A stretch of 64,000 nt of DNA. Origin: Synergistaceae bacterium (GTDB lineage Bacteria > Synergistota > Synergistia > Synergistales > Aminobacteriaceae). The notes below the pieces were generated by a model. That model saw only the letters and a list, made by a program, of their open reading frames with translations, did no database searches and was not told the origin of the DNA. Below are positions 25,157 to 33,426 of the stretch, one piece after another. The DNA is taken from contig JAHDKT010000018.1 of assembly GCA_018436725.1 (NCBI GenBank), forward strand, positions 62,001 through 126,000, given 5' to 3'. Each line of letters begins with the position of its first letter. Position 1 is the stretch's first letter. The position numbers were made by a program, and so were the translations under genes.

Positions 25157-26032
25157 ATGTCGGATTACACTCAAGGAGTCGTCATTCTCATCTGCGTCAA
25201 CGCCATCGCCGTCGCGGGCGTTTCGGTGCTGACAGGATTCACGCGCCTCTTCTCTTTCGGCAACGGAGGGTTCATGGCGATCGGCGCGTACACGTCCGCC
25301 ATTCTGACGAAAGTCTACGGCGCGCCGCTCGCGCTCAGCATGCCGCTCGGCATGGCGTGCGCGGGCGCAGCGGCCTGGTTGATCGGGAAACTCACTTTGC
25401 GTCTGAAAGGGGACTACTTCCTGATCACGACGCTCGGCTTCGGCGAGTGCATCCGGGTGGCTCTGGAGTATGCCTACAAGCTGACGGGAGGGCCCAGAGG
25501 CTACTCCAATATACCGCATTACACGAACGCGTATCTGGCCGTCGGCCTGCTGATCGTTTCGCTGATCGTCGCCCGCAACTTCATTCAGTCGAAGTACGGA
25601 TGGCACTTCATGGCGATCCGCGAGCAGGAGGTCGCCGCGGAGGCGGTCGGCGTCGACACGGCGAAGTACAAGCTGATGTCCTTCGTCTTCAGCGCGGTGT
25701 ACGCGGGGTGCGCGGGCGTTCTCTTCGCGCACTACCTCCGCTTCATCGCGCCGAACATGTTCAATCTGGAGAAGTCGGCGGAGTGGACCATCACCGTGGT
25801 CATCGGCGGGCTCGGGAGTCTCTCGGGGTCGGTGATCTCCAGCGTGATCCTGACGCTGCTGCCGGAGGTGTTCAGAGGGCTGGCCGAGTACAGGATGCTG
25901 GTCTACGGAGCTGCGGTGGTGCTGATCATCATGCTCAGGCCGAACGGGCTTATGGGGTACAGAGAACTCTCCTCGTTCTTTCCGGCGCTCTTCCGGAAGA
26001 GCCGGAGTGACCGTGAGGAGGAAGCGCGATGA
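25157..26032 (+). CDS. ABC permease, LivM-like
   Basis: A 291-residue second permease subunit. LivM-family signatures are SFGNGGFMAIGAYTSAIL, ALxLKGDYFLITTLGFGE-type residues 82-100, the coupling loop GWHFMAIREQEVAAEAVGV, and VVIGGLGSLSGSVISS. It is shorter than E. coli LivM, as usual outside enterobacteria. GGAGG lies 9 bases upstream of the ATG. Its stop overlaps the start of the LivG-like ATPase by four bases. Confidence 0.9.
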   Translation: MSDYTQGVVILICVNAIAVAGVSVLTGFTRLFSFGNGGFMAIGAYTSAILTKVYGAPLALSMPLGMACAGAAAWLIGKLTLRLKGDYFLITTLGFGECIRVALEYAYKLTGGPRGYSNIPHYTNAYLAVGLLIVSLIVARNFIQSKYGWHFMAIREQEVAAEAVGVDTAKYKLMSFVFSAVYAGCAGVLFAHYLRFIAPNMFNLEKSAEWTITVVIGGLGSLSGSVISSVILTLLPEVFRGLAEYRMLVYGAAVVLIIMLRPNGLMGYRELSSFFPALFRKSRSDREEEAR

Positions 26033-26796
26033 GCCGCATTCTCGGGATCTCCAACCTGACGATGGCCTTCGGCGGGGTGCGCGCCGTCCAGCAGTTCGAT
26101 CTTCTCCTGGAGGAGGGCGGCGTTCACGGCCTGATCGGACCGAACGGCGCGGGGAAGACGACGATTTTCAACGTCGTCACGGGTATCTACAGACCGCAAA
26201 GCGGGTCCGTTCTCTTCGAGGGGCGGGAGCTGGTCGGCCGCAGGCCCTTCGATATCGCGAACGCCGGCATAGGGAGAACGTTTCAGAATATCCGCCTCTT
26301 CCCGAATCTCTCCGCGCTGGAAAACGTCATCATCGCCGGACACAAGGACGCTTCCTACGGAATGCTCGAAGCGCTCACCCATCTCGGGCGCTACGGACGC
26401 GTCGTCCGGGCGCAGCGCGAGCATGCTCGGGAGCTGCTCGCGATCGTCGGGCTCGACGCCCGGGAAAAAGAACGCGCGGGAAGCCTTCCGTACGGGCTGC
26501 AGAGGCGGTTGGAAATCGCGCGGGCTCTGGCGATCCGTCCGCGCCTGCTGCTTCTGGACGAACCGGCTGCGGGGATGAACGAAGAGGAGTCGGTTGCTCT
26601 GGTCAATTTCATCCGCGAGATTCGGCGGAGGTTCTCTCTGACGATCTTCATGATCGAGCATCACATGGACGTTGTGACCAGCCTGTGCGACGAGATCACC
26701 GTGCTCAACTTCGGGAAGATTCTCGCCCGTTCGTCGTGCATGGAGGAGATAAAAAAGAACCCCTCGGTCGTCGAGGCCTACCTTGGAAAGGAGTGA
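26029..26796 (+). CDS. ABC ATPase, LivG-like
   Basis: A 255-residue ATPase. Walker A is GPNGAGKTT, the LivG-specific IGRTFQNIRLF segment follows, and Walker B is LLLLDEPAAGMNEEE. The signature loop reads SLPYGLQRRLEIARAL, the SYGxQRRLE form typical of LivG rather than LSGGQ. The switch His is in MIEHHMDV. ATGA overlap with the upstream permease gene indicates coupled translation. Confidence 0.92.
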   Translation: MSRILGISNLTMAFGGVRAVQQFDLLLEEGGVHGLIGPNGAGKTTIFNVVTGIYRPQSGSVLFEGRELVGRRPFDIANAGIGRTFQNIRLFPNLSALENVIIAGHKDASYGMLEALTHLGRYGRVVRAQREHARELLAIVGLDAREKERAGSLPYGLQRRLEIARALAIRPRLLLLDEPAAGMNEEESVALVNFIREIRRRFSLTIFMIEHHMDVVTSLCDEITVLNFGKILARSSCMEEIKKNPSVVEAYLGKE

Positions 26797-26802
26797 GCGG
26801 GA

Positions 26803-27498
26803 GTGCTTTCGGTGAAGAACCTGCACGTCTCCTACGGAGGAATAAAGGCGCTCAGAGGCGTGAATCTCCATGTCGATCAGGGGGAGGTCGTAGCGGTCCT
26901 GGGGGCCAACGGCGCGGGCAAGTCCACCCTTTTGAAGGCGGTTTCCGCCATGCTTCAGGGAGAGGGAGAGATTCGCTTCAAGGGAAAAAAAATCCCCTCC
27001 TCTCCGTACAAGCTGGTGAAGGAAGGGCTGATGCACGTCCCGGAGGGGCGGCGTATTCTGGCCAATATGACGGTGCTGGAGAATCTGCAATTGGGGGCCT
27101 TCTCGCGGACGGACCGGCACGGAGTCGCCGAAGACATCGAACGGGCCTTGACCCTCTTTCCGCGCCTTCGGGAGCGGCTGCATCACTACGGCGGACTGCT
27201 GAGCGGCGGAGAGCAGCAGATGCTCGCCATCAGCAGAGGGCTCATGAGCAGGCCGGATCTCATCATGCTCGACGAGCCGTCGCTCGGTCTTGCGCCGATC
27301 ATCGTGAAGCAGATCTTCGACATCGTCGGAGAGATCAGCAGTCGGGGAACGGCGATTCTCCTGGTGGAGCAGAACGCGTTCAAGGCGCTTTCGGTGTGCG
27401 GCAGGGCGTATATCCTTTCCGTGGGCGAAGTGGTGCAGGAGGGGAGTTCCGCCGAGCTGCTGAACAATCAGACGCTGATACAGAGCTACCTTGGGTAG
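26803..27498 (+). CDS. ABC ATPase, LivF-like
   Basis: A 231-residue second ATPase. Walker A GANGAGKST, LivF-type VPEGRRILANMTVLENL, signature LLSGGEQQMLAISRGL, Walker B LIMLDEPSLGLAP, and LVEQNAFKAL with Gln/Asn in place of the switch His, as usual in LivF. Start is GTG at 26803. It completes a five-gene importer and is followed after 16 bases by the first catabolic enzyme, so transport and catabolism share one mRNA. Confidence 0.92.
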   Translation: MLSVKNLHVSYGGIKALRGVNLHVDQGEVVAVLGANGAGKSTLLKAVSAMLQGEGEIRFKGKKIPSSPYKLVKEGLMHVPEGRRILANMTVLENLQLGAFSRTDRHGVAEDIERALTLFPRLRERLHHYGGLLSGGEQQMLAISRGLMSRPDLIMLDEPSLGLAPIIVKQIFDIVGEISSRGTAILLVEQNAFKALSVCGRAYILSVGEVVQEGSSAELLNNQTLIQSYLG

Positions 27499-27514
27499 CG
27501 GGGAAGGTGGAGTT

Positions 27515-28468
27515 ATGACGAAACTGGCGGTGGGAATATGGGCGTACGGACGATGCGCCGAGCGATACGTCTCCGACGGATACAGGGAGGCGATGCCCTT
27601 CGAGCGCCGTTTGGAAAATGTCGCCGCGCTCGAAGGCGTCTCCGGCGTCGAATTGAGCTATCCGGGGGATATCGACGAGGCGAACTGCGAGGAAATAAAG
27701 GGGCTTCTCGAGCGGCACAATCTGCGCATCGCCTCCATCATCCCGGAGATCGTCTGCGAAGCGAAGTGGCAGAGAGGCGCGCTGACCGCGATGGACGACG
27801 GCCTCCGGAGCGATGCGAGAGCGCGGATCAAGGGGGCGATGGACATGGCCTCCCGGACGGGGACGAAGATCGTCAACATCTGGCCGGGGCAGGACGGTTT
27901 CGACTACGCCTTCGAGGTCGACTACGCCAGGGGGTGGGAGCTGTTCGTCGAGGGGCTGGCGGAGTGCGCGGCGCACCGGCCGGAGATCAAGCTGGCGATC
28001 GAGTACAAGATGAGCGAGCCCAGGATGAAGTGCTACGCGGCCAATGCGGGGACCGCGCTCGCGCTCTCCATGGCGACGGGGCGCCCGAACGTCGGCGTCG
28101 CGCTCGACATAGGGCATTCGTTCAACGCGGGCGAGAATCCCGCGATGTCCGTCGCGCTGCTCGCCGGGCAGGGGCGTCTCTTTCACGTGCATATCAACGA
28201 TAATTACGGAATAGCCGACGACGATATGCCCGCGGGAAGCGTTCACTGGCCCCAGTGGTTCGAATTCGTCCACTGGCTTCGGAAAGTAGGGTACGACGAC
28301 TGGATATCGCTCGACATGTACCCCTACAGGGACGACCCGCAGGACGCCTGCGGGGTGTCGATGGAGTTTTTCAGGCTGGCGGAGCGCGTGGCCGGGAGAA
28401 TGAGCGTCGGGTACGACGCCTCTCCCTCCGAAGTCTTCCGCCGTATCATGCGAAGTTTTGCGAAATGA
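27515..28468 (+). CDS. Sugar isomerase/epimerase-type TIM-barrel protein (AP-endonuclease 2 superfamily)
   Basis: A 317-residue cytoplasmic enzyme of the xylose-isomerase-like TIM-barrel superfamily. Metal-site residues fit: Glu in AIEYK near residue 166, Asp and His in ALDIGHSFNAGE near 199, His-x-His in LFHVHINDN near 223, and Asp in ISLDMYPYR near 272. These enzymes interconvert aldoses and ketoses or epimerise ketoses. I start at ATG 27515 (GGAAGGTGGAG upstream). Followed by a dehydrogenase, kinase and aldolase, it most likely makes the ketose that the kinase phosphorylates. The exact sugar is not readable; homologues include rhamnose isomerases and tagatose-3-epimerases. Confidence 0.8.
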   Translation: MTKLAVGIWAYGRCAERYVSDGYREAMPFERRLENVAALEGVSGVELSYPGDIDEANCEEIKGLLERHNLRIASIIPEIVCEAKWQRGALTAMDDGLRSDARARIKGAMDMASRTGTKIVNIWPGQDGFDYAFEVDYARGWELFVEGLAECAAHRPEIKLAIEYKMSEPRMKCYAANAGTALALSMATGRPNVGVALDIGHSFNAGENPAMSVALLAGQGRLFHVHINDNYGIADDDMPAGSVHWPQWFEFVHWLRKVGYDDWISLDMYPYRDDPQDACGVSMEFFRLAERVAGRMSVGYDASPSEVFRRIMRSFAK

Positions 28469-28484
28469 GAGCGAGGTGCGCACG

Positions 28485-29537
28485 ATGAAGGCTGCCGTAT
28501 GGCGCGGGCATAAGGATGTCGTCGTGATGGACGCGGAGGAGCCGCAGGTAACTTCGGGAACGGTCAAGATCAAGGTGGAGTGGGCGGGGATCTGCGGCAC
28601 CGACCGCCACGAGTACGCCGGGCCGGTCTTTCTGCCGGTGAACAAGCCGCACCGCCTGACCGGGCGGCGGACGCCGCTGATTCTTGGGCACGAGTACACC
28701 GGGGAGATCGTCGAGATCGCCGCCGACGTGACCGGGTGGAAAGAGGGGACGAGGGTCTGCTGCTCGGGGACGCTCTGCTGCGGTACGTGTTCGGCGTGCC
28801 TGAAAAACCGGTCGAACGTCTGCGAAAAGCTGGGGTTCACCGGGGTGAGCACGGACGGGGCGTTCGCGGAGTACGTCGTCGTCCCGGTGTACCAGCTCTA
28901 CGAGATGCCGGAGGGACTGGACATGCGGACGACGATCCTCGCAGAACCCCTTGCGTGCGGCCAGCACGCGGTAAACCTTCTCGGCGGCGTCAAAGGGGAG
29001 ACCGTGCTGATCAACGGTTCGGGGATCATCGGCCTCAGCGCTTTTCTCGCATGCTCCATCGGCGGGGCGAAGCAGGTCTTCGTCTCCGGCTGGGGGGAGG
29101 AGAAGCGGCGTTTCGTCGAGCCGTGGGGGGGCGTCTACATCGACGTGTCCACGGAGGAGGGGCGGGCGCGTCTCGCGTCGTGCCGTGTCGACGTCGCCTT
29201 CGAGTGCGTCGGGCTGGAGAGCACGCTCCGTTCGGCCGTCGACGCTCTGCTGCCGACGGGGAAACTGATGGTGATGGGCGTCTTCGAAAAAGACCCCGTC
29301 TTCCCGATGAACTTCTTCCAGGAGGGGGAGCGCACCCTGTACACCTCGCAGGCCTACCTCGACGAGATAGGCGCCGTGATGCGCTTCATGGCGGAGGAGC
29401 GCTACCCGAAAGATCTGGCGTCGCTGATCACGGCGGAGATCGCGCTCGAGGATATTGTCGAAATGGGCTTCGAAGAGCTTGAACGAAACGCGGCGAAGCA
29501 CGCGAAGGTCGCCGTGCGCATCGGCGGAGCGCGTTAA
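28485..29537 (+). CDS. Zinc-dependent medium-chain alcohol/polyol dehydrogenase
   Basis: A 350-residue MDR-family dehydrogenase. The catalytic zinc residues are Cys in AGICGTDRHEY (about residue 37) and GHEYTGE; the structural zinc is bound by CCGTCSACLKNRSNVC. A nucleotide-binding GSGIIGLSAF stretch lies near residue 178. The family covers sorbitol, butanediol, threonine and galactitol dehydrogenases. Within this cluster it could oxidise a polyol to a ketose at the top of the pathway or reduce the aldehyde released by the aldolase. The ATG at 28485 was chosen over the upstream frame because GAGGTG lies 9 bases before it. Confidence 0.85.
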   Translation: MKAAVWRGHKDVVVMDAEEPQVTSGTVKIKVEWAGICGTDRHEYAGPVFLPVNKPHRLTGRRTPLILGHEYTGEIVEIAADVTGWKEGTRVCCSGTLCCGTCSACLKNRSNVCEKLGFTGVSTDGAFAEYVVVPVYQLYEMPEGLDMRTTILAEPLACGQHAVNLLGGVKGETVLINGSGIIGLSAFLACSIGGAKQVFVSGWGEEKRRFVEPWGGVYIDVSTEEGRARLASCRVDVAFECVGLESTLRSAVDALLPTGKLMVMGVFEKDPVFPMNFFQEGERTLYTSQAYLDEIGAVMRFMAEERYPKDLASLITAEIALEDIVEMGFEELERNAAKHAKVAVRIGGAR

Positions 29538-29597
29538 AGGGCTGAATCGTCTGTTGGGTTCGTTCCGCACCAGTTTGCCAGAGGAGGGTATTGGAAG

Positions 29598-30794
29598 ATG
29601 ATTCCGGAACACGCTGCATTCGAGACTTTGGCCGTACACGCCGGACAGGAGCCGGACGAGGAGACCGGAGCGCTGGTCGCGCCCGTCTTCATGACGAGCA
29701 CGTATGTGTTCACCCCGGAGAAGATGGACCGCTATCTTTCAGGGGATAAAGAGGGAATTTTCACCTACGGGCGTTCGCGCAACCCCACGCAGAACGCGTT
29801 GCAGCAGAAGATCGCCGCGCTCGAGGGCGCTCCCGCGTCCCTCGCCGTCGCCTCGGGGATGGCCGCCGTGTCGCTGGCGATCCTCAACTGCGTGCATCAC
29901 GGAGACCACGTGCTCTCGTGCCATACTGTCTACGGCGGCACGCACGCGCTGATCAGCAAGGTGCTTTCCGAGTTCGGCATCGACCATTCATTCGTCGAGG
30001 AGATGACGGAAGAGGCGCTGAACAGAGCCGTGAAGCCGCGGACGAAGGTCCTCTACTTCGAGACGGTCTATAACCCGACGCTCGCCATCCCGGACATAGA
30101 GCTTCTCGTCCGCTGGGCGAAGGCGAAGGGGATTACGACGATCATCGACAACACCTTCGCCACGCCGTGGCTCTTCCGGCCGCTGGAGCACGGCGTCGAC
30201 GTCGTCATCCACAGTTCGACGAAGTACATCAACGGCCACGGCGACCTGATCGGCGGCGTGATTCTGGGACAGGCGGATTTCATCGACAAGATCAGAAGCG
30301 GCATCTACCAGGAACTCGGTCCCGTCCCGGCGCCGATGAACTGCTACCTGACGCTGCGAGGACTGAAGACGCTGCATCTCAGAATGCGCCAACACTGCGA
30401 AAACGCGATGGCCTTCGCCGAACACTTCAGCGCGCACCCGCTTGTGGAAAAGGTGGTCTACCCCGGACTTCCGGACGATCCCAGCCATGAGAACGCGAAA
30501 AAATACTTCCGCCCCGGTTTCTACGGCGGCATGGTCTGCATCGTCGTCAAGGGCGGGATCAAGGAGGCGCAGCGCGTGATCGACAACCTGCACATCGCCC
30601 ACTACTGCGTCAGTCTCGGCGACCTGGATACGCTCGTGGAGCAGCCGGCCACCATGACGCACGGCAAGATCGCCCCGGAGGAGCGGCTGCGGATGGGAAT
30701 CCCCGACAGCATGATCCGCGTCTCGCTGGGAGTGGAGGAGATCGGCGACATCATCGCCGACTTCGAACAGGCGCTCCGGCGTCTGGAAGGGTAA
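29598..30794 (+). CDS. Cys/Met-metabolism PLP enzyme (cystathionine gamma-lyase/synthase or methionine gamma-lyase family)
   Basis: A 398-residue fold-type I PLP enzyme. The lysine that binds PLP is in VIHSSTKYINGHGD (about residue 210); FxYGRSRNPTQNALQQKIAALEG supplies the phosphate-binding Tyr and Arg, and SLGVEEIGD the C-terminal arginine loop. Methionine gamma-lyases carry a catalytic Cys in YGCT; here the loop reads VYGGTH, so a methionine gamma-lyase label is not supported. The family includes cystathionine gamma-synthase, gamma-lyase and O-acetylhomoserine sulfhydrylases. Its place inside a sugar-type operon is odd and suggests that the substrate of the cluster yields a sulfur-containing or beta/gamma-substituted amino acid, or that the gene is only co-regulated. 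Confidence 0.85.
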   Translation: MIPEHAAFETLAVHAGQEPDEETGALVAPVFMTSTYVFTPEKMDRYLSGDKEGIFTYGRSRNPTQNALQQKIAALEGAPASLAVASGMAAVSLAILNCVHHGDHVLSCHTVYGGTHALISKVLSEFGIDHSFVEEMTEEALNRAVKPRTKVLYFETVYNPTLAIPDIELLVRWAKAKGITTIIDNTFATPWLFRPLEHGVDVVIHSSTKYINGHGDLIGGVILGQADFIDKIRSGIYQELGPVPAPMNCYLTLRGLKTLHLRMRQHCENAMAFAEHFSAHPLVEKVVYPGLPDDPSHENAKKYFRPGFYGGMVCIVVKGGIKEAQRVIDNLHIAHYCVSLGDLDTLVEQPATMTHGKIAPEERLRMGIPDSMIRVSLGVEEIGDIIADFEQALRRLEG

Positions 30795-30810
30795 CGGAAG
30801 GCGGCGGGCG

Positions 30811-32277
30811 ATGAAAACCTGGCTGTGCATCGACGCGGGGACAACGCATCTGAAGCTGGCCCTCAAGAGCGACGCGGGAGAGACGCTCTCTCTGCGCAGC
30901 CGCCGCTTGGAGAGTTCGGTCGCCGAGGGGGGCCGAAGCGAGATGGACATGGAGGCCCTGTGGCGGGAGGTGCGAAGAGGCGTGGAGTCGCTCGCCGCCG
31001 ACGAAGAGTGTTCGCAAGCTCTGGCGAATCTGGCCGGGATCGGCGTGTGCGCCCAGGGGGACGGGCTCTGGCTTCTTGACGGAGCCGGAACGCCCGTGCG
31101 CCCTGCGATTCTGTGGAACGATACGCGGGCGAAGGAGATCATGGAACGCATCGAGCCCGAAAGCGAGGCGCTCTGCGCGGAGACGCGCACCGTCGCCCAG
31201 TTCGCCGGATCCAACGCGGTGCTGCTCCGATGGCTCAAGGAGCACGAACCGGAGAATTACCGGAGGGGCGCGCACGCGCTGCACTGCAAGGACTGGCTCA
31301 ACTACCGGATGACGGGACGCATCGCCGCGGACCCCACCGACGCGGGGACAAGCCTGCTGAGCAGAGTGTCCGGCGAGTACGATACCGGAATGCTTCAACT
31401 GCTGGGCATCCCCGAGGCGCTCCCGCTTCTGCCGGAGATCGTGCCGTCGCGCTCGATCGTCGGACGGGTACGCGACGGCGCGTTACCGGGCGTTCCCGAA
31501 GGGACGCCGGTTATCGCCGGGAGTCTGGATGTCGCCGCAGCAGCGGAGGGGCTCGGTATCCGAGACGCGGGGCAGACGCTCTGCATCCTTGGAACGACCT
31601 TCTGCGTACTCCGGATGATCGAGGACAGCGCGATGATCGTTCGGACGGGCGGAGGGGAGGAGTGGCCTCGTATAGGGAGTATTCTGTACAGCCTCTCTCC
31701 GGAGCGCAGCCTCAGGCTGCTCGCGTCGCTGAACGGGAGCGCGGTGTTGGACTGGGGGCGTCGTCTTTTCGGCGGCCTGGAAATACGCCGGGCCGAAGAG
31801 GAAGCCTCGTGGATCGAGCCGGGGGCGAACGGCTTGTGTTTCCTTCCGTTCATCTTCGGCGAGAGAGCGCCGTTTAGGGACGCCGCCGCGAGCGGGTCGT
31901 TCATGGGACTGCGCGCGCATCACGAACGGGCGCACATGCTTCGCGCGATCTACGAGGGGTTGGCGATGGTTGTCCGGATGTGCATCGACTCGATGGGGTC
32001 CTGCGGGACGCCGGAAGGCTCCGAGGTCATCGTCGCGGGGGGCGCGGCGGGCAGCGCGCTTTTCTGCGGCATTCTCGCCGATCTGCTTCAAAGAAGCGTC
32101 GTCCGGCGCGACGTCGCTGAGCCGGGAATCGAGGGCGTCTTTTCGCTCCTCGCAGGCCGCGCCCATGCCTGTTCAGACGCCGTTCGTTTCGAGCCCGGAC
32201 ACGGGCGTCGCTACGAACCCGTCTTCGATCGTTTTCGCGCTCTGCTCGAACAGAGGGAACGAATGAACGCGCTGTAA
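30811..32277 (+). CDS. FGGY-family carbohydrate kinase
   Basis: A 488-residue ATP-dependent sugar kinase. The N-terminal ASKHA domain opens CIDAGTTHLKLAL; GVCAQGDGLWLLDGAGTPVRPAILWNDTRA is the typical FGGY sugar-binding region; GSLDVAAAAEGLG with its Asp is the catalytic base region, and EVIVAGGAAGSALFCGILADLL the C-terminal adenosine motif. The substrate within the family (xylulose, fuculose, rhamnulose, erythritol and others) is not resolved. It sits 16 bases after the PLP enzyme gene and upstream of a class II aldolase, consistent with phosphorylating a ketose at C1. Confidence 0.88.
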   Translation: MKTWLCIDAGTTHLKLALKSDAGETLSLRSRRLESSVAEGGRSEMDMEALWREVRRGVESLAADEECSQALANLAGIGVCAQGDGLWLLDGAGTPVRPAILWNDTRAKEIMERIEPESEALCAETRTVAQFAGSNAVLLRWLKEHEPENYRRGAHALHCKDWLNYRMTGRIAADPTDAGTSLLSRVSGEYDTGMLQLLGIPEALPLLPEIVPSRSIVGRVRDGALPGVPEGTPVIAGSLDVAAAAEGLGIRDAGQTLCILGTTFCVLRMIEDSAMIVRTGGGEEWPRIGSILYSLSPERSLRLLASLNGSAVLDWGRRLFGGLEIRRAEEEASWIEPGANGLCFLPFIFGERAPFRDAAASGSFMGLRAHHERAHMLRAIYEGLAMVVRMCIDSMGSCGTPEGSEVIVAGGAAGSALFCGILADLLQRSVVRRDVAEPGIEGVFSLLAGRAHACSDAVRFEPGHGRRYEPVFDRFRALLEQRERMNAL

Positions 32278-32324
32278 TCATTCCGTACACTGTCTTCGAA
32301 AAAACTTCACGCTAGAGGTCGATC

Positions 32325-33377
32325 ATGGGAGAACACATCACAACGGAAAAAAGACTCAAGATAGCGGTTACAGCGGAGATCCGTCCCGATTTCCTCGAAA
32401 AACTCCGGGAGATAGGCGATGTGGAGGTCTGCGGGTGGATCAAAACGGGCGTATTGATGAGCGAAGCGGAGCAGATCGAAACGCTTCGCGGCGTCCATGT
32501 GTATCTGGTCGGCTATGAACTCGTCAGCGAAAGGGTGATCGCGAACTGTCCGTCGCTCGAACTGGTGGCGTGCGCCAGGGCGAACCCCGTCAACGTGGAT
32601 ACGGCGGCGCTCGAGGCCAGGAGGATACCTCTTCTGTACACGCCGGGGAGAAACGCGGTGGCCGCGGCCGAGTTCACGATGGGGCTCATGCTCGCCGAAG
32701 CGCGCCATATCGCGAGGGCGTACCGCAGCCTGAGGGAGGGGCGGTTTCTTGGAGCTCCGGCGGCCGATATCCTCGATGTTCCGGAGAAGAGCGACGTCGT
32801 CTGGAATCTGAGCGGGGAGTCGCCGTACAAGTACTATCATGGATTCGAGCTTCACGGCAAGACGCTCTCTCTTCTCGGCCTGGGGCACATCGGCAGAATG
32901 GTGGCGCGCTACGCGCAGGCCTTCGACATGAGGGTCCTCTCGCACGACCCCTACTTCGACGAGGCGGAGGCGCGCGCTCTCGGCGTGACGCTCGTCGATC
33001 TGCCGACGCTCTTCCGGGAGGCGGATTTTCTGAGCATTCACTGCAAGGTGAGCGAAGAGACGAAAGGCATCGTGAACGCCGACGCCTTCTCCCGGATGAA
33101 AAAGACCGCCGTTCTCGTCAATACGGCGCGGGCCTCGATCGTCGATCAGGCCGCGCTGGTCGACGCGCTGCGGAACAAGACCATCGCCGGAGCCGCTCTG
33201 GATGTCTACTGGGAGGAGCCGCTGCCGTCCAATCATCCGCTCCTGACGATGGACAACGCGACGCTCACGCCCCATCTGGCGGGGGCGTCCTTCGACGTCC
33301 CGGAGAGGCACTCGGAGATCGTCGTCGAGGATATACTGCGCTGGGCCGAGGGGAAGACGCCGTACAATATATGGTAG
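32325..33377 (+). CDS. D-isomer-specific 2-hydroxyacid dehydrogenase
   Basis: A 350-residue NAD(P)-dependent dehydrogenase. The Rossmann motif is LSLLGLGHIGRMVARYAQ near residue 185; the catalytic Arg is in VNTARASIVD (about 267), and the catalytic His in TPHLAGAS (about 318). Upstream, CARANPVNVD matches the NAD-linked family used for phosphoglycerate and other 2-hydroxyacids. Similar dehydrogenases accompany kinases and class II aldolases in the catabolism of sugar acids and polyols. Whether it acts on the product of this pathway is inferred only from position. Confidence 0.87.
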   Translation: MGEHITTEKRLKIAVTAEIRPDFLEKLREIGDVEVCGWIKTGVLMSEAEQIETLRGVHVYLVGYELVSERVIANCPSLELVACARANPVNVDTAALEARRIPLLYTPGRNAVAAAEFTMGLMLAEARHIARAYRSLREGRFLGAPAADILDVPEKSDVVWNLSGESPYKYYHGFELHGKTLSLLGLGHIGRMVARYAQAFDMRVLSHDPYFDEAEARALGVTLVDLPTLFREADFLSIHCKVSEETKGIVNADAFSRMKKTAVLVNTARASIVDQAALVDALRNKTIAGAALDVYWEEPLPSNHPLLTMDNATLTPHLAGASFDVPERHSEIVVEDILRWAEGKTPYNIW

Positions 33378-33426
33378 CGCCGCGCCGCCGACAAGAGCGG
33401 CGCAGGAACGAATGGAGGAAATAAAA

